Assembly (NCBI RefSeq): GCF_030756675.1
Contig: NZ_JAVBXD010000002.1
Coordinates: forward strand, 124,001 to 188,000
Direction: 5' to 3'
Length of the DNA: 64,000 nt
DNA from: Bacillus multifaciens
Lineage (GTDB): Bacteria > Bacillota > Bacilli > Bacillales > Bacillaceae_G
The position numbers and the translations under genes are program-made. Below are positions 1 to 8,135 of the stretch, piece by piece (within the stretch, counting starts at the first letter, position 1; each line of letters starts with the position of its first letter). The notes beneath the pieces are model-generated. The model was given only the letters and a program-made list of their open reading frames with translations, was not told the DNA's origin and did not search any database.

Positions 1-1659
1 GGCGGCATTAACGGTGCTGTAAATACAAAAGGTGAAGGGGATTCTCCATGGATCCACTTTGACGATACAATTTATGGAGGGGACTTCTTAGCGAACCAAC
101 CTCCTGTAAAAGCGATGTGCGATGCAGCACCTGGTATTATTCACTTAATGGATCGCATGGGTGTTATGTTTAACCGTACGGAAGAGGGATTACTAGACTT
201 CCGCCGTTTCGGTGGAACCCAGCATCACCGCACAGCATTCGCTGGTGCAACAACAGGACAGCAATTATTATATGCGTTAGATGAGCAAGTACGCCGTCAT
301 GAAGTAGCAGGTCTTGTTACGAAATATGAGGGCTGGGATTTCTTGCGCGCTGTTGTAGATGACGAAGGCGTATGCCGCGGAATCGTAGCACAAGATTTAC
401 AATCTATGGAGATTAAAAGTTTTCCAGCTGATGCTGTAATTATGGCAACAGGGGGCCCTGGTATCATCTTTGGAAAATCTACTAACTCTATTATTAATAC
501 AGGTACGGCAGCATCTGCTGTATATCAACAAGGTGCATATTATGCAAACGGTGAGTTCATCCAAATTCACCCAACAGCAATTCCAGGCGATGATAAATTA
601 CGCCTTATGAGTGAATCTGCACGTGGTGAAGGCGGCCGTGTTTGGACGTATAAAGACGGAAAACCATGGTATTTCTTAGAAGAGAAATATCCTGCATACG
701 GAAACCTTGTACCTCGTGATATTGCAACGCGTGAAATTTTCGATGTTTGCGTAGAACAAAAGCTGGGTATTAACGGTGAAAATATGGTATATCTAGATCT
801 TTCTCATAAAGATCCGAAAGAGCTTGATATTAAGCTTGGTGGAATTATTGAAATCTATGAAAAGTTCACAGGTGATGATCCTCGTAAACTACCGATGAAA
901 ATCTTCCCAGCAGTTCACTACTCAATGGGTGGACTATGGGTTGACTATAAGCAAATGACAAGTATCCCAGGATTGTTTGCGGCAGGTGAGTGTGATTACT
1001 CTATGCACGGTGGTAACCGACTAGGTGCTAACTCATTATTATCAGCGATTTACGGTGGTATGGTAGCGGGACCAAATGCAATTGAATATATGAAAGGTCT
1101 TTCAAAATCATCAGATTCTGTTTCATCTTCTGTATATGAGCAAAATGAATTAATTGAAACAGAAAAATTCAACAACATTTTAACGCTAGATGGTAATGAA
1201 AATGCATATGTTCTTCATAAAGAGCTTGGAGAATGGATGACAGATAACGTAACAGTAGTTCGTGAAAATAAAAAATTATTAGAAACAGATGCGAAAATCG
1301 TAGAGTTAATGGAGCGTTATAAACGCATTAACATTAACGATACAGCGAAATGGAGCAACCAAGGTGCTTCGTTTACACGTCAACTGGCAAATATGCTTGA
1401 ATTGGCTCGTGTTATTACAATTGGTGCGTATAACCGTAATGAAAGTCGCGGTGCACATTATAAACCAGAATTCCCAGATCGTGATGATGAGAACTTCTTA
1501 AAAACAACAATGGCGAAGTTTGAAGGAGCAGGAAATGCACCAGCATTCCATTACGAAGACGTTGATATTTCATTAATCCAACCACGTAAGCGCGATTACT
1601 CTTCAAAACATGAAGTAGCTGCTAAGGGAGAAGAGAAGGGGGATAAGCAACATGTCTGA
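1..1659 (+). CDS. sdhA: Succinate dehydrogenase flavoprotein subunit, 5' end outside window
   Basis: FAD-bearing subunit of complex II at the inner face of the membrane, oxidising succinate to fumarate. The reading frame is open from base 1, so roughly the first 35 residues of a protein usually near 586 are missing. Visible motifs are QIHPTAIPGD and SESARGEGGR of the dicarboxylate site, YSMGGLWVD, and FAAGECDYSMHGGNRLGANS near the FAD. The last codons overlap sdhB by 8 bp, so translation is probably coupled. sdhC would lie upstream, outside the window. Confidence 0.97.
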   Translation, partial: GGINGAVNTKGEGDSPWIHFDDTIYGGDFLANQPPVKAMCDAAPGIIHLMDRMGVMFNRTEEGLLDFRRFGGTQHHRTAFAGATTGQQLLYALDEQVRRHEVAGLVTKYEGWDFLRAVVDDEGVCRGIVAQDLQSMEIKSFPADAVIMATGGPGIIFGKSTNSIINTGTAASAVYQQGAYYANGEFIQIHPTAIPGDDKLRLMSESARGEGGRVWTYKDGKPWYFLEEKYPAYGNLVPRDIATREIFDVCVEQKLGINGENMVYLDLSHKDPKELDIKLGGIIEIYEKFTGDDPRKLPMKIFPAVHYSMGGLWVDYKQMTSIPGLFAAGECDYSMHGGNRLGANSLLSAIYGGMVAGPNAIEYMKGLSKSSDSVSSSVYEQNELIETEKFNNILTLDGNENAYVLHKELGEWMTDNVTVVRENKKLLETDAKIVELMERYKRININDTAKWSNQGASFTRQLANMLELARVITIGAYNRNESRGAHYKPEFPDRDDENFLKTTMAKFEGAGNAPAFHYEDVDISLIQPRKRDYSSKHEVAAKGEEKGDKQHV

Positions 1660-2413
1660 GAAAACAATCCGCCTTATTATTACAAGACAGGACGGCCCAA
1701 ACTCACAGGAGTATGATCAAGAGTTTGAAATTCCATATCGCCCAAATATGAATATTATTTCGGCATTAATGGAAATTCGTCGTAATCCTGTTGATGTGAA
1801 AGGGAATAAGACAACACCTATTGCTTGGGATATGAACTGTTTAGAAGAAGTATGCGGTGCATGTTCGATGGTAATCAACGGAAAACCACGTCAATCATGT
1901 ACAGCTCTTATTGATAAACTAGAACAACCAATTCGCTTAAAACCGATGAAAACATTCCCGGTTATTCGTGACTTGCAAGTAGACCGTAGTCGTATGTTTA
2001 ACGCGTTAAAGCGTGTAAAAGCATGGATTCCAATTGATGGTACGTATGACTTAGGTCCAGGGCCTAGAATGCCAGAGAAGAAACGTCAGTGGGCATATGA
2101 ATTATCTAAATGTATGACTTGTGGTGTATGTTTAGAGTCATGTCCAAACGTAAACAGCAAATCTGACTTTATCGGTCCAGCACCGCTTTCACAAGCGCGT
2201 TTATTTAATGCGCATCCAACGGGTGAAATGCATAAAGCGGATCGTTTACGTGCGATCATGGGTGATGGAGGACTTGCAAACTGCGGTAACTCACAAAACT
2301 GTGTACAATCTTGTCCAAAAGGAATTCCATTAACGACATCGATTGCTGCATTAAACCGTGATACAACGATTCAATCCTTTAAAGATTTCTTTGGTAGTGA
2401 CAATAACTATTAA
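1652..2413 (+). CDS. sdhB: Succinate dehydrogenase iron-sulfur subunit
   Basis: Electron-transfer subunit of complex II, 253 residues, the normal length in Bacillus. The N-terminal ferredoxin domain has the [2Fe-2S] cysteines in CLEEVCGACSM and a later Cys in RQSC. The C-terminal half has CMTCGVCLESCP and NCVQSCPKG, the ligands of the [4Fe-4S] and [3Fe-4S] clusters. It overlaps the end of sdhA and is followed by a clear terminator, so it ends the sdhCAB operon. Confidence 0.97.
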   Translation: MSEKTIRLIITRQDGPNSQEYDQEFEIPYRPNMNIISALMEIRRNPVDVKGNKTTPIAWDMNCLEEVCGACSMVINGKPRQSCTALIDKLEQPIRLKPMKTFPVIRDLQVDRSRMFNALKRVKAWIPIDGTYDLGPGPRMPEKKRQWAYELSKCMTCGVCLESCPNVNSKSDFIGPAPLSQARLFNAHPTGEMHKADRLRAIMGDGGLANCGNSQNCVQSCPKGIPLTTSIAALNRDTTIQSFKDFFGSDNNY

Positions 2414-2419
2414 TTTAAA

Positions 2420-2450
2420 TTGCCTCTTCAGTTTTGAAGAGGCAATTTTT
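2420..2450 (+). terminator. Rho-independent terminator of sdh operon
   Basis: Arms TTGCCTCTTCA and TGAAGAGGCAA enclose a 4-nt loop and are followed by a short T run, directly after the sdhB stop. Confidence 0.9.
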
Positions 2451-2485
2451 GTAGGTGTATAAATGCAAATTGAACTACTTACATA

Positions 2486-2680
2486 AAAACCCTTTTCTTT
2501 TTAGATGGGCGAGAGCGACCGGCCATGCGTAGAAGCGGTCAGGGCCCTTTACTGCCACGTGCGAAGTTTAAACAAAAGGACAAAACGAGTGCATGTCACC
2601 TTTTTCTTTGCATAGCAGCAATTTATATGTTAGAAAATCAAAATGGAGTTATATATAAATCCATTTTGAAGTACAGCATA
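2486..2680 (+). repeat. ~190-bp interspersed repeat, copy A (first half of a tandem dimer)
   Basis: Fills the gap after sdhB. The core GCGTAGAAGCGGTCAGGGCC and the downstream part (GCATAGCAGCAATTTATATG, AAAATGGA) recur near 18.4, 40.7, 40.9, 49.1 and 56.7 kb. The hairpin is partly decayed in this copy. A short open frame across it has no ribosome binding site and is not taken as a gene. It looks like one of the B. cereus group intergenic repeat families; I do not assign a family number. Confidence 0.75.
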
Positions 2681-2840
2681 AAATCCCCTTTTTTTAGGGT
2701 TAGCGAGAGATCCTGACCATGCATAGAAGTAATCAGTTCCTTTTTTTCATGGGCGATGGTGAAACAGAGAGGTGAAATGAGTGAAGGTTATGGTTTGTTT
2801 TACACAGTGATACATTTCGGTTTTAAAATTCCGAAAAATT
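2681..2840 (+). repeat. ~190-bp interspersed repeat, copy B (second half of a tandem dimer)
   Basis: Begins CATAAAATCCCC and has the core GCATAGAAGTAATCAGTTCC, about 193 bp downstream of the equivalent point of copy A. It is the most diverged copy. The same head-to-tail arrangement is seen with copies D and E after hemL. Confidence 0.6.
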
Positions 2841-2877
2841 AAATAATATTAAAGGGGAGTATACGAGAAGGAGTTGG

Positions 2878-3330
2878 ATGTTTGTGAAGCGGATTCATTA
2901 TATTGAACACTTTGAAGAGTGGGAGAGTGCATTTTCATTCTACATTCCTGTAAAGGTTCGTTTTAGCGAAACGGATATGTTTGGGCATATGAATAACTGT
3001 GTTGCGTTTACTTATTTTGAATTAGCTCGTATTGAATTTTTTAAAGAACTTGGTTTTATGCAAGAATGGGTGCATGAATCATCAGAAACGATGATTGTAG
3101 TAGCGGATTTACAGTGTAATTTTTTGAAGCAGGTGTTCTTTGACGAGAACTTAAAAGTTTATGTAAAAGCGGAAAATATCGGAAACTCATCTTTAGATTT
3201 ACACTATATGGTGAAAAATGAGGCGGGAGAGATTTGTTTAGTGGGACGAGGTGCGATGGTACAGGCTTCTAAAAAAAACGGAAAAGGAGTACCTTGGTCA
3301 GTAGAATGGAAAAAAAGGTTATTAGATTAA
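2878..3330 (+). CDS. ysmA: YsmA-like acyl-CoA thioesterase, hotdog fold
   Basis: A 150-residue single-domain protein. The segment RFSETDMFGHMNN followed by YFELARIEFF is the signature of the 4-hydroxybenzoyl-CoA thioesterase type of hotdog enzymes, in which the Asp near residue 34 is catalytic. The substrate is unknown. Its place between sdhB and gerE matches ysmA of B. subtilis. AGAAGGAG lies 4 nt before the ATG used here and 10 nt before an in-frame GTG two codons later, so either could be the start. It converges on a carboxypeptidase gene through a shared terminator. Confidence 0.85.
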   Translation: MFVKRIHYIEHFEEWESAFSFYIPVKVRFSETDMFGHMNNCVAFTYFELARIEFFKELGFMQEWVHESSETMIVVADLQCNFLKQVFFDENLKVYVKAENIGNSSLDLHYMVKNEAGEICLVGRGAMVQASKKNGKGVPWSVEWKKRLLD

Positions 3331-3364
3331 AAAAATAAGAGAGTGTAGAACTCTCTTATTTTTT
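3331..3364. terminator. Bidirectional terminator between ysmA and the carboxypeptidase gene
   Basis: Arms AAATAAGAGAG and CTCTCTTATTT with a 7-nt loop, A run on one side and T run on the other. It overlaps the stop codon of the minus-strand gene. Confidence 0.9.
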
Positions 3365-4156
3365 GTCTTCCGTTGCTTCTTCTAATGTCAGGTGATGCGT
3401 ATATAAATACGTAGCATGCGGATTGCCGACAAAACGAAGATGCCATGGCTCATAAGCATATTCTGTAATGTTTGTTTTATCTTTCGGATAACGGATAATA
3501 AATCCAAATTCGTGAGCATGCTCTGCTACCCATTTTCCTTCAGCTGTTTCTCCGAATACAGGCTCCAATTGGAAATTTGCCGAATCAGAACTAATATCCA
3601 TAGCAAGTCCTGTTTGATGCTCGCTTGTCCCAGGAACGGCACTTAATGTATCAGCAACTTCTTTACCTTGACGGTTTACGTACGTGTTGTGTAAGGACTG
3701 TTGTCGTTTATAAGAGCGGAATCCAGATACTGCTGTAAGTTCAAAACCTTGTTTTTTTGCTGTTTCAAACATTGTTTCTAGAGCATCCGCTGCGGGCTTA
3801 CGAAGCAATGTTTTTTCTTTATCTTTGGGGTTTGAAAACGGAACATTTGGTTTTGTTAAATCACTTGGTGTATAAGAATCTGGTAGTTTTCTATGTTTGT
3901 TGACTACCACGAGTAACGAATCAGGATTATTAACAAGACTATATTGATCATCTGATTGTTTTGCTGTTGCACTGGCTTTTGGGAACGGAGGAATCTCTTC
4001 TTTTGGATGCTCAGTATGCTTTTTTGTTTCAACTGCTTCAACGGCTTCTGCTTGGTTATTTATTACGGGTTTGGACAGAAAATTTATTAAAGAAACAACA
4101 ATGAGAATAACAATTGAAATTAAAAGGGTTCTTTTTATAATTCTTTTTTTTATCAT
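3356..4156 (-). CDS. D-alanyl-D-alanine carboxypeptidase, VanY/LdcB family
   Basis: Zinc peptidase that trims peptidoglycan stem peptides outside the membrane. Residues about 9-28 form one hydrophobic segment, an uncleaved anchor or signal peptide. The C-terminal half carries SGFRSYKRQQ, GTSEHQTGLAMDIS (the SxHxxGxAxD zinc motif) and EPWHLRFVG (third zinc ligand). The roughly 60 residues after the anchor are low in complexity. It is a lone gene converging on ysmA. Whether it acts on D-Ala-D-Ala or L-Lys-D-Ala bonds cannot be read from the sequence. Confidence 0.9.
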   Translation of the reverse strand: MIKKRIIKRTLLISIVILIVVSLINFLSKPVINNQAEAVEAVETKKHTEHPKEEIPPFPKASATAKQSDDQYSLVNNPDSLLVVVNKHRKLPDSYTPSDLTKPNVPFSNPKDKEKTLLRKPAADALETMFETAKKQGFELTAVSGFRSYKRQQSLHNTYVNRQGKEVADTLSAVPGTSEHQTGLAMDISSDSANFQLEPVFGETAEGKWVAEHAHEFGFIIRYPKDKTNITEYAYEPWHLRFVGNPHATYLYTHHLTLEEATEDKK

Positions 4157-4430
4157 TTTTGACCGATGTATTCCTTTCTAATATGCTCGTACTTAAATAT
4201 CTTTTTACATTATAAATCTATCTTATATAAAAAGGAACAAAAGAGTGGTGACGTAATGAAAATGAAAAAAAATTGTAAAAAAAAGTCGATTTTTTATGCT
4301 GTTTTTTTAATTGATACAATAATAATCTTCCCCAATTGCTATTTTTTATGTAATATATATATAAAAGGATATAACAATTAAGTTTCGTTTAAATTTTTAA
4401 TTGTATCGAACGATTTAGGAGGGAACAAAG

Positions 4431-5222
4431 ATGGATTTAACAACGATTATTGGGATTATTCTTGGGATAATTGCTGTTGTAGTAGGGATGTTTTTAAAGG
4501 GGGCTGCTCTTAGCGCTTTATTAAATCCGGCAGCATTTACAATTATATTTATTGGGACAACTGCAGCAATTTGTATTGCTTTTCCGATAAATCAATTAAA
4601 AAGAATTCCTAAGTTACTCAAAGTTATTTTTGGTAGGAACAAAAAAGAAATGACGTATGAAGAAATGTTAGATTTATTTGTTCGTTGGACGTCAGAAAGT
4701 AGAAAGTATGGTATTTTATCTTTAGAACAGCAATTGGATAAAGTGGAAGATGAATTTCTGATGAGGGGTTTGAAATTTGTAATTGATGGTGTAGCATCAG
4801 AGGATCTTGAACAAATATTAGAGTCGGAAATTGAAGCAATAGAAGAGCGACATAGAAAAGGAGCTAGCATTTTCTCACAAGCTGGTACATATGCACCGAC
4901 ACTTGGTGTTTTAGGGGCTGTAATTGGTCTTGTAGCTGCACTTGGGAATTTATCAGATATTGATAAATTAGGTCATGCGATTTCTGGTGCATTTATTGCA
5001 ACAATTTTTGGTATTTTCTCTGGGTATGTTTTGTGGCATCCATTTGCAAACAAATTAAAACAAAAGTCTGCACAAGAAATTGAAAAGAAACGTTTAATGA
5101 TCGAATGTTTATTGATGCTTCAAACTGGCACTTATCCGTTTGTTATGAAGAACCGTATTTTAGGTGCACTCTCTGAAACTGAGCGTAAAAAGCTAGAACA
5201 GGGAGCGGAAAAAGATGAGTAG
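4431..5222 (+). CDS. motP: Flagellar stator protein MotP (MotA family)
   Basis: Ion-channel subunit of the flagellar stator in the cytoplasmic membrane, 263 residues. Hydrophobic segments lie at about 4-20, 31-50, 150-170 and 180-200, the MotA pattern of four helices with a charged cytoplasmic loop between the second and third. AGGAGGG precedes the ATG. It overlaps the partner gene by 8 bp. The name MotP rather than MotA rests on position outside a flagellar cluster and on my recollection of this locus in the B. cereus group; the coupling ion (Na+ in MotPS of B. subtilis) is not proved here. Confidence 0.8.
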   Translation: MDLTTIIGIILGIIAVVVGMFLKGAALSALLNPAAFTIIFIGTTAAICIAFPINQLKRIPKLLKVIFGRNKKEMTYEEMLDLFVRWTSESRKYGILSLEQQLDKVEDEFLMRGLKFVIDGVASEDLEQILESEIEAIEERHRKGASIFSQAGTYAPTLGVLGAVIGLVAALGNLSDIDKLGHAISGAFIATIFGIFSGYVLWHPFANKLKQKSAQEIEKKRLMIECLLMLQTGTYPFVMKNRILGALSETERKKLEQGAEKDE

Positions 5223-5991
5223 AAGAAAGAAAAAGGAGAAAAAGCATGAAGAGCATATCGATGAAACTTGGTTAATTCCATATGCAGATATGTTGACTTT
5301 GTTATTTGCACTATTTATTGTTTTATTTGCAATGAGCAGCATTGATGCAGCAAAGTTTAAACAAATGGCTGTTGCCTTTAAAGATGAACTTTCAGGCGGA
5401 ACGGGTAAGAAAGAGTTTCTAAGTGATCAAAAACCAAAAGCTGAAAAAGATTTATCTGAAAAACGTCCTGAGTCTGAAAAAATCAAACAACAAGCAGAAG
5501 CGGAAGTAAAGCAGCAGGAAATGAATGAATTAAAAGAAGTACAAAAAAATATTGATAAATACATTGAAGAAAAGGGACTTCAATCTTCATTTAATACAGA
5601 GCTCACAGAACGTGGATTAATGGTAACAATTCGAGATAACGCACTTTTTGACTCTGGACAAGCTACTGTGAAGTTAGAGTCGCTGAATATGGCGCAAGAG
5701 ATGTCCTCATTATTAGTTGCAGCATCTCCTCGAGAAATTACTGTATCAGGACATACGGATAATGTTCCAATCTCGAATGCGAATTTTGCTTCTAACTGGG
5801 AGTTAAGTACGCAGCGTGCCGTTAATTTTATGCAAGCACTGCTCAAAAACAACCAATTACTTCCGCAAAAATTTAGTGCAATTGGTTATGGAGAGTATCG
5901 TCCTATTGCATCGAATGACACTCCGGAAGGAAAAGCGAAAAATAGACGGGTAGAAGTGTTTATTTTACCGCTTATAAAAGATAAAAAATAA
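5215..5991 (+). CDS. motS: Flagellar stator protein MotS (MotB family)
   Basis: Partner of MotP, 258 residues. A single membrane helix near residues 20-42 carries PYADMLTLLFALFIVLFA, where the Asp is the ion-binding residue essential in all MotB proteins. A charged Lys/Glu-rich linker, about residues 60-125, follows. The C-terminal OmpA-like domain has TVSGHTDNVPI and NWELSTQRAVN, which bind peptidoglycan. The start overlaps the end of motP, giving a two-gene operon closed by the following terminator. Confidence 0.85.
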   Translation: MSRRKKKEKKHEEHIDETWLIPYADMLTLLFALFIVLFAMSSIDAAKFKQMAVAFKDELSGGTGKKEFLSDQKPKAEKDLSEKRPESEKIKQQAEAEVKQQEMNELKEVQKNIDKYIEEKGLQSSFNTELTERGLMVTIRDNALFDSGQATVKLESLNMAQEMSSLLVAASPREITVSGHTDNVPISNANFASNWELSTQRAVNFMQALLKNNQLLPQKFSAIGYGEYRPIASNDTPEGKAKNRRVEVFILPLIKDKK

Positions 5992-6020
5992 AGGGTGGCA
6001 TTGTGCCACCCTTTATTTTT
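5984..6020. terminator. Bidirectional terminator after motS
   Basis: Arms AAAAATAAAGGGTGGCA and TGCCACCCTTTATTTTT with a 3-nt loop; it serves motS and the convergent phosphatase gene and overlaps both stop codons. Confidence 0.92.
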
Positions 6021-6846
6021 TATCTTCAAATGATTTTAAGTTGTCTTTGCGAATTTTATCTTTTTCTGCATCAGATTTTTTAAAATTATAGTTATATAAA
6101 GAACCTTCCCAGTCACCATACATAGGATTTGGGAAAACGATAAATTTCTCGCCAAATTGTGCTTTTAACTCTTCTACTTTCTTATTACGATCTTGCGTCG
6201 ATAATCCATCAAAACCAATGAAGTCTGATAAATTATCACCAAATAATAAGACGATATCATGCGTTTGTGAAACGAGTTCACGACGTTTTTCTTTTCCTTT
6301 TTCTTTCGGTTCTTGTAGTAAAATGTGTTCTTTCGTTGCTTGCGGAGCACCGATGCGTTCTAAATTTTTAATCGTTGCATCTAATTGATTCGTTTTACGG
6401 TTTGAAATGTAGTAAATATCTACACCTTTTGATTCTGCATGTTTTAAGAAGTCAATTGCACCAGGAAGAGCTTCTGCTTCTGCTTTATTAATCCAGTCAT
6501 CCCACTTATAAGGATAGCCTTTTCCTGTTTTCACAGACATTGCTTGGTGTGGGCTGTTATCAACAACAGTTTCGTCTAAGTCTAGAACGATAGCTGGTTT
6601 CTTGCTTGTCCCCTTAGCAAGAGCTGCATCCAGCTTTTGTGTACCGATGTTGTAGCCTTGGTAGTATAATGCCTTTGCTTCACCAGATGTCTGATACCAT
6701 AAGTCAGCCATCAATTGTTGATCTGTTAGTTGGACTTTTTCTTCTTTTGCTTTTGCTGATGTCTGTTCTGCTGTCGTGTTGCATGCTGTTAAAGTTGTAG
6801 ATAACAATGCAACAGATAACAGTGTTGTAAATGTTCTCTTTTTCAT
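6013..6846 (-). CDS. HAD-family acid phosphatase lipoprotein, e(P4) type
   Basis: Membrane-anchored outer-surface phosphatase of the class B/C acid phosphatase group (HAD superfamily III), 277 residues. The signal peptide ends in a lipobox LTAC with Cys22. The HAD motif I is VLDLDETVVDNS, with Asp89 and Asp91 as nucleophile and acid; GDNLSDF near residue 200 is the late metal-binding motif. The family includes the 5'-nucleotidase lipoprotein e(P4). GGAGGA precedes the start. The exact substrate is not known. Confidence 0.9.
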   Translation of the reverse strand: MKKRTFTTLLSVALLSTTLTACNTTAEQTSAKAKEEKVQLTDQQLMADLWYQTSGEAKALYYQGYNIGTQKLDAALAKGTSKKPAIVLDLDETVVDNSPHQAMSVKTGKGYPYKWDDWINKAEAEALPGAIDFLKHAESKGVDIYYISNRKTNQLDATIKNLERIGAPQATKEHILLQEPKEKGKEKRRELVSQTHDIVLLFGDNLSDFIGFDGLSTQDRNKKVEELKAQFGEKFIVFPNPMYGDWEGSLYNYNFKKSDAEKDKIRKDNLKSFEDKK

Positions 6847-7001
6847 AGTGTCCTCCTAAAAAATATATATTTTTACTTATTAATTATATCACGATAATGT
6901 AATAACAGAATAAATAAATGTAATTTTACATATTGATATACGTATATAAATTAGTGTGCGCAATGTTATAATAAAATATGGTAAAAATATACGTATTTTG
7001 C

Positions 7002-7219
7002 ATATTATTAGTTCATAACCGTAACACGGGATTGATTTTTTGAAAATGAATCATTTTTAATATACTTCACTGTGAGTGGCGACTCCTGTGGGAATAGCGA
7101 GGAAAGTGAGACCCGCAGGCTTGGCGAGGAGGCTCGCTCACGCCCGCGGAAAGCGTTCACTCGGAGTGAAGTGTACATCTATATGTCACCCACGTCTTTT
7201 GGTGATGAACCATGTTATT
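7002..7219. mobile_element. MITE family 1, copy 1, with 8-bp target duplication
   Basis: Non-coding element of 202 bp (7010-7211) with imperfect terminal inverted repeats AGTTCATAACC and GGTGATGAACC. It is flanked by ATATTATT (7002-7009) and ATGTTATT (7212-7219), an 8-bp duplication with one change. The inside is GC-rich and self-complementary (CTTCACTGTGAGTG against CACTCGGAGTGAAG). A second copy with a perfect duplication lies between hemX and hemC. It occupies most of the space upstream of the ABC transporter operon. Ends starting with GG and an 8-bp duplication resemble the ISL3 family, an inference. Confidence 0.8.
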
Positions 7220-7248
7220 AAATTTATAAAACTTAAGGAGAGAAAAGT

Positions 7249-8133
7249 ATGACATTGCAGATTCAACAATTAACCAAGCAGTTTGGTGAAAACGTTGCAG
7301 TGAATCATCTAAATCTTACTCTGCCGAAAGGTGAAGTATTAGGACTGCTAGGACGAAACGGTGCAGGAAAAACAACGACCATTAAAATGCTGTTAAGCTT
7401 ATTAACGCCAAATGGAGGCAGTATTACGTGGGATAAGAAGGAGATTTCAGAGAGTGGTGTAACAATTGGTTATCTTCCTGAAGAGAGAGGTTTGTATACG
7501 AAAAGTCGAGTAATTGATCAACTTCGCTATTTTGGAAGATTAGAAGGAATGACAAAAAAAGAAGTAGATGCAGCCATTGATTTTTGGTTAGGAAGATTAG
7601 CGATCCCTGAATATAAGTATAAAGTTGCAGGGGAATTATCGAAAGGGAATCAACAAAAAATCCAATTGATTGCAGCGCTTCTACATGACCCAAAGTTACT
7701 TATTTTAGATGAACCGTTCAGCGGGTTGGATCCCGTAAATGCTGAAATGTTAGCAAATATTATTGAAGAACAAATTCAAAGAGGGAAAACCATTGTTTTA
7801 TCAAGTCATCGTATGGAACAAGTTGAATCGTTTTGTCAGCATGTGTGTATTTTGAAACAAGGCGAAGCGGTTGTAGAGGGTCATTTAAGTGATATAAAAA
7901 AAGAATACGGATTTCGAAACTTAACAATTGAAGATAACGAAGAAAATGAAAGAGCATTGCAAACATTACAGATTGGGTATGAAAAACGTCTTGGTTATCT
8001 TTATATGAAAGTTCAGGAAGATACAGAGGCCCTATCAATCTTACAAAAATTACAAGAGCAAGGTGTGCATTTACGTCAGTTTAAAATGCTAGAACCGACC
8101 TTAAATGAAATCTTTGTAGAAAGGGCGAAATAA
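7249..8133 (+). CDS. ABC transporter ATP-binding protein (NatA/YhaQ-like)
   Basis: Cytoplasmic ATPase of an ABC-2 type exporter, 294 residues. Walker A is GRNGAGKTT (35-43), the signature is LSKGNQQKIQ and Walker B is LLILDEPFSGLDP; the His of the H-loop is in SSHRMEQV. The C-terminal ~80 residues form the accessory domain typical of this subgroup. GGAGAG precedes the ATG. The permease gene starts 2 bp after its stop, so both are one transcription unit. Relatives include NatA (sodium export) and YhaQ; the substrate cannot be assigned. Confidence 0.9.
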   Translation: MTLQIQQLTKQFGENVAVNHLNLTLPKGEVLGLLGRNGAGKTTTIKMLLSLLTPNGGSITWDKKEISESGVTIGYLPEERGLYTKSRVIDQLRYFGRLEGMTKKEVDAAIDFWLGRLAIPEYKYKVAGELSKGNQQKIQLIAALLHDPKLLILDEPFSGLDPVNAEMLANIIEEQIQRGKTIVLSSHRMEQVESFCQHVCILKQGEAVVEGHLSDIKKEYGFRNLTIEDNEENERALQTLQIGYEKRLGYLYMKVQEDTEALSILQKLQEQGVHLRQFKMLEPTLNEIFVERAK

Positions 8134-8135
8134 GA

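Noticed and set aside
2525-2716. 63-codon open frame after sdhB
   Set aside because: It lies across two copies of an interspersed repeat, has no ribosome binding site and no protein-like character.
4166-4381. 71-codon frame upstream of motP
   Set aside because: Weak start context, very AT-rich, poly-Lys and Phe/Ile runs typical of chance translation; an internal ATG at 4256 with GTGGTG upstream is possible but unconvincing.
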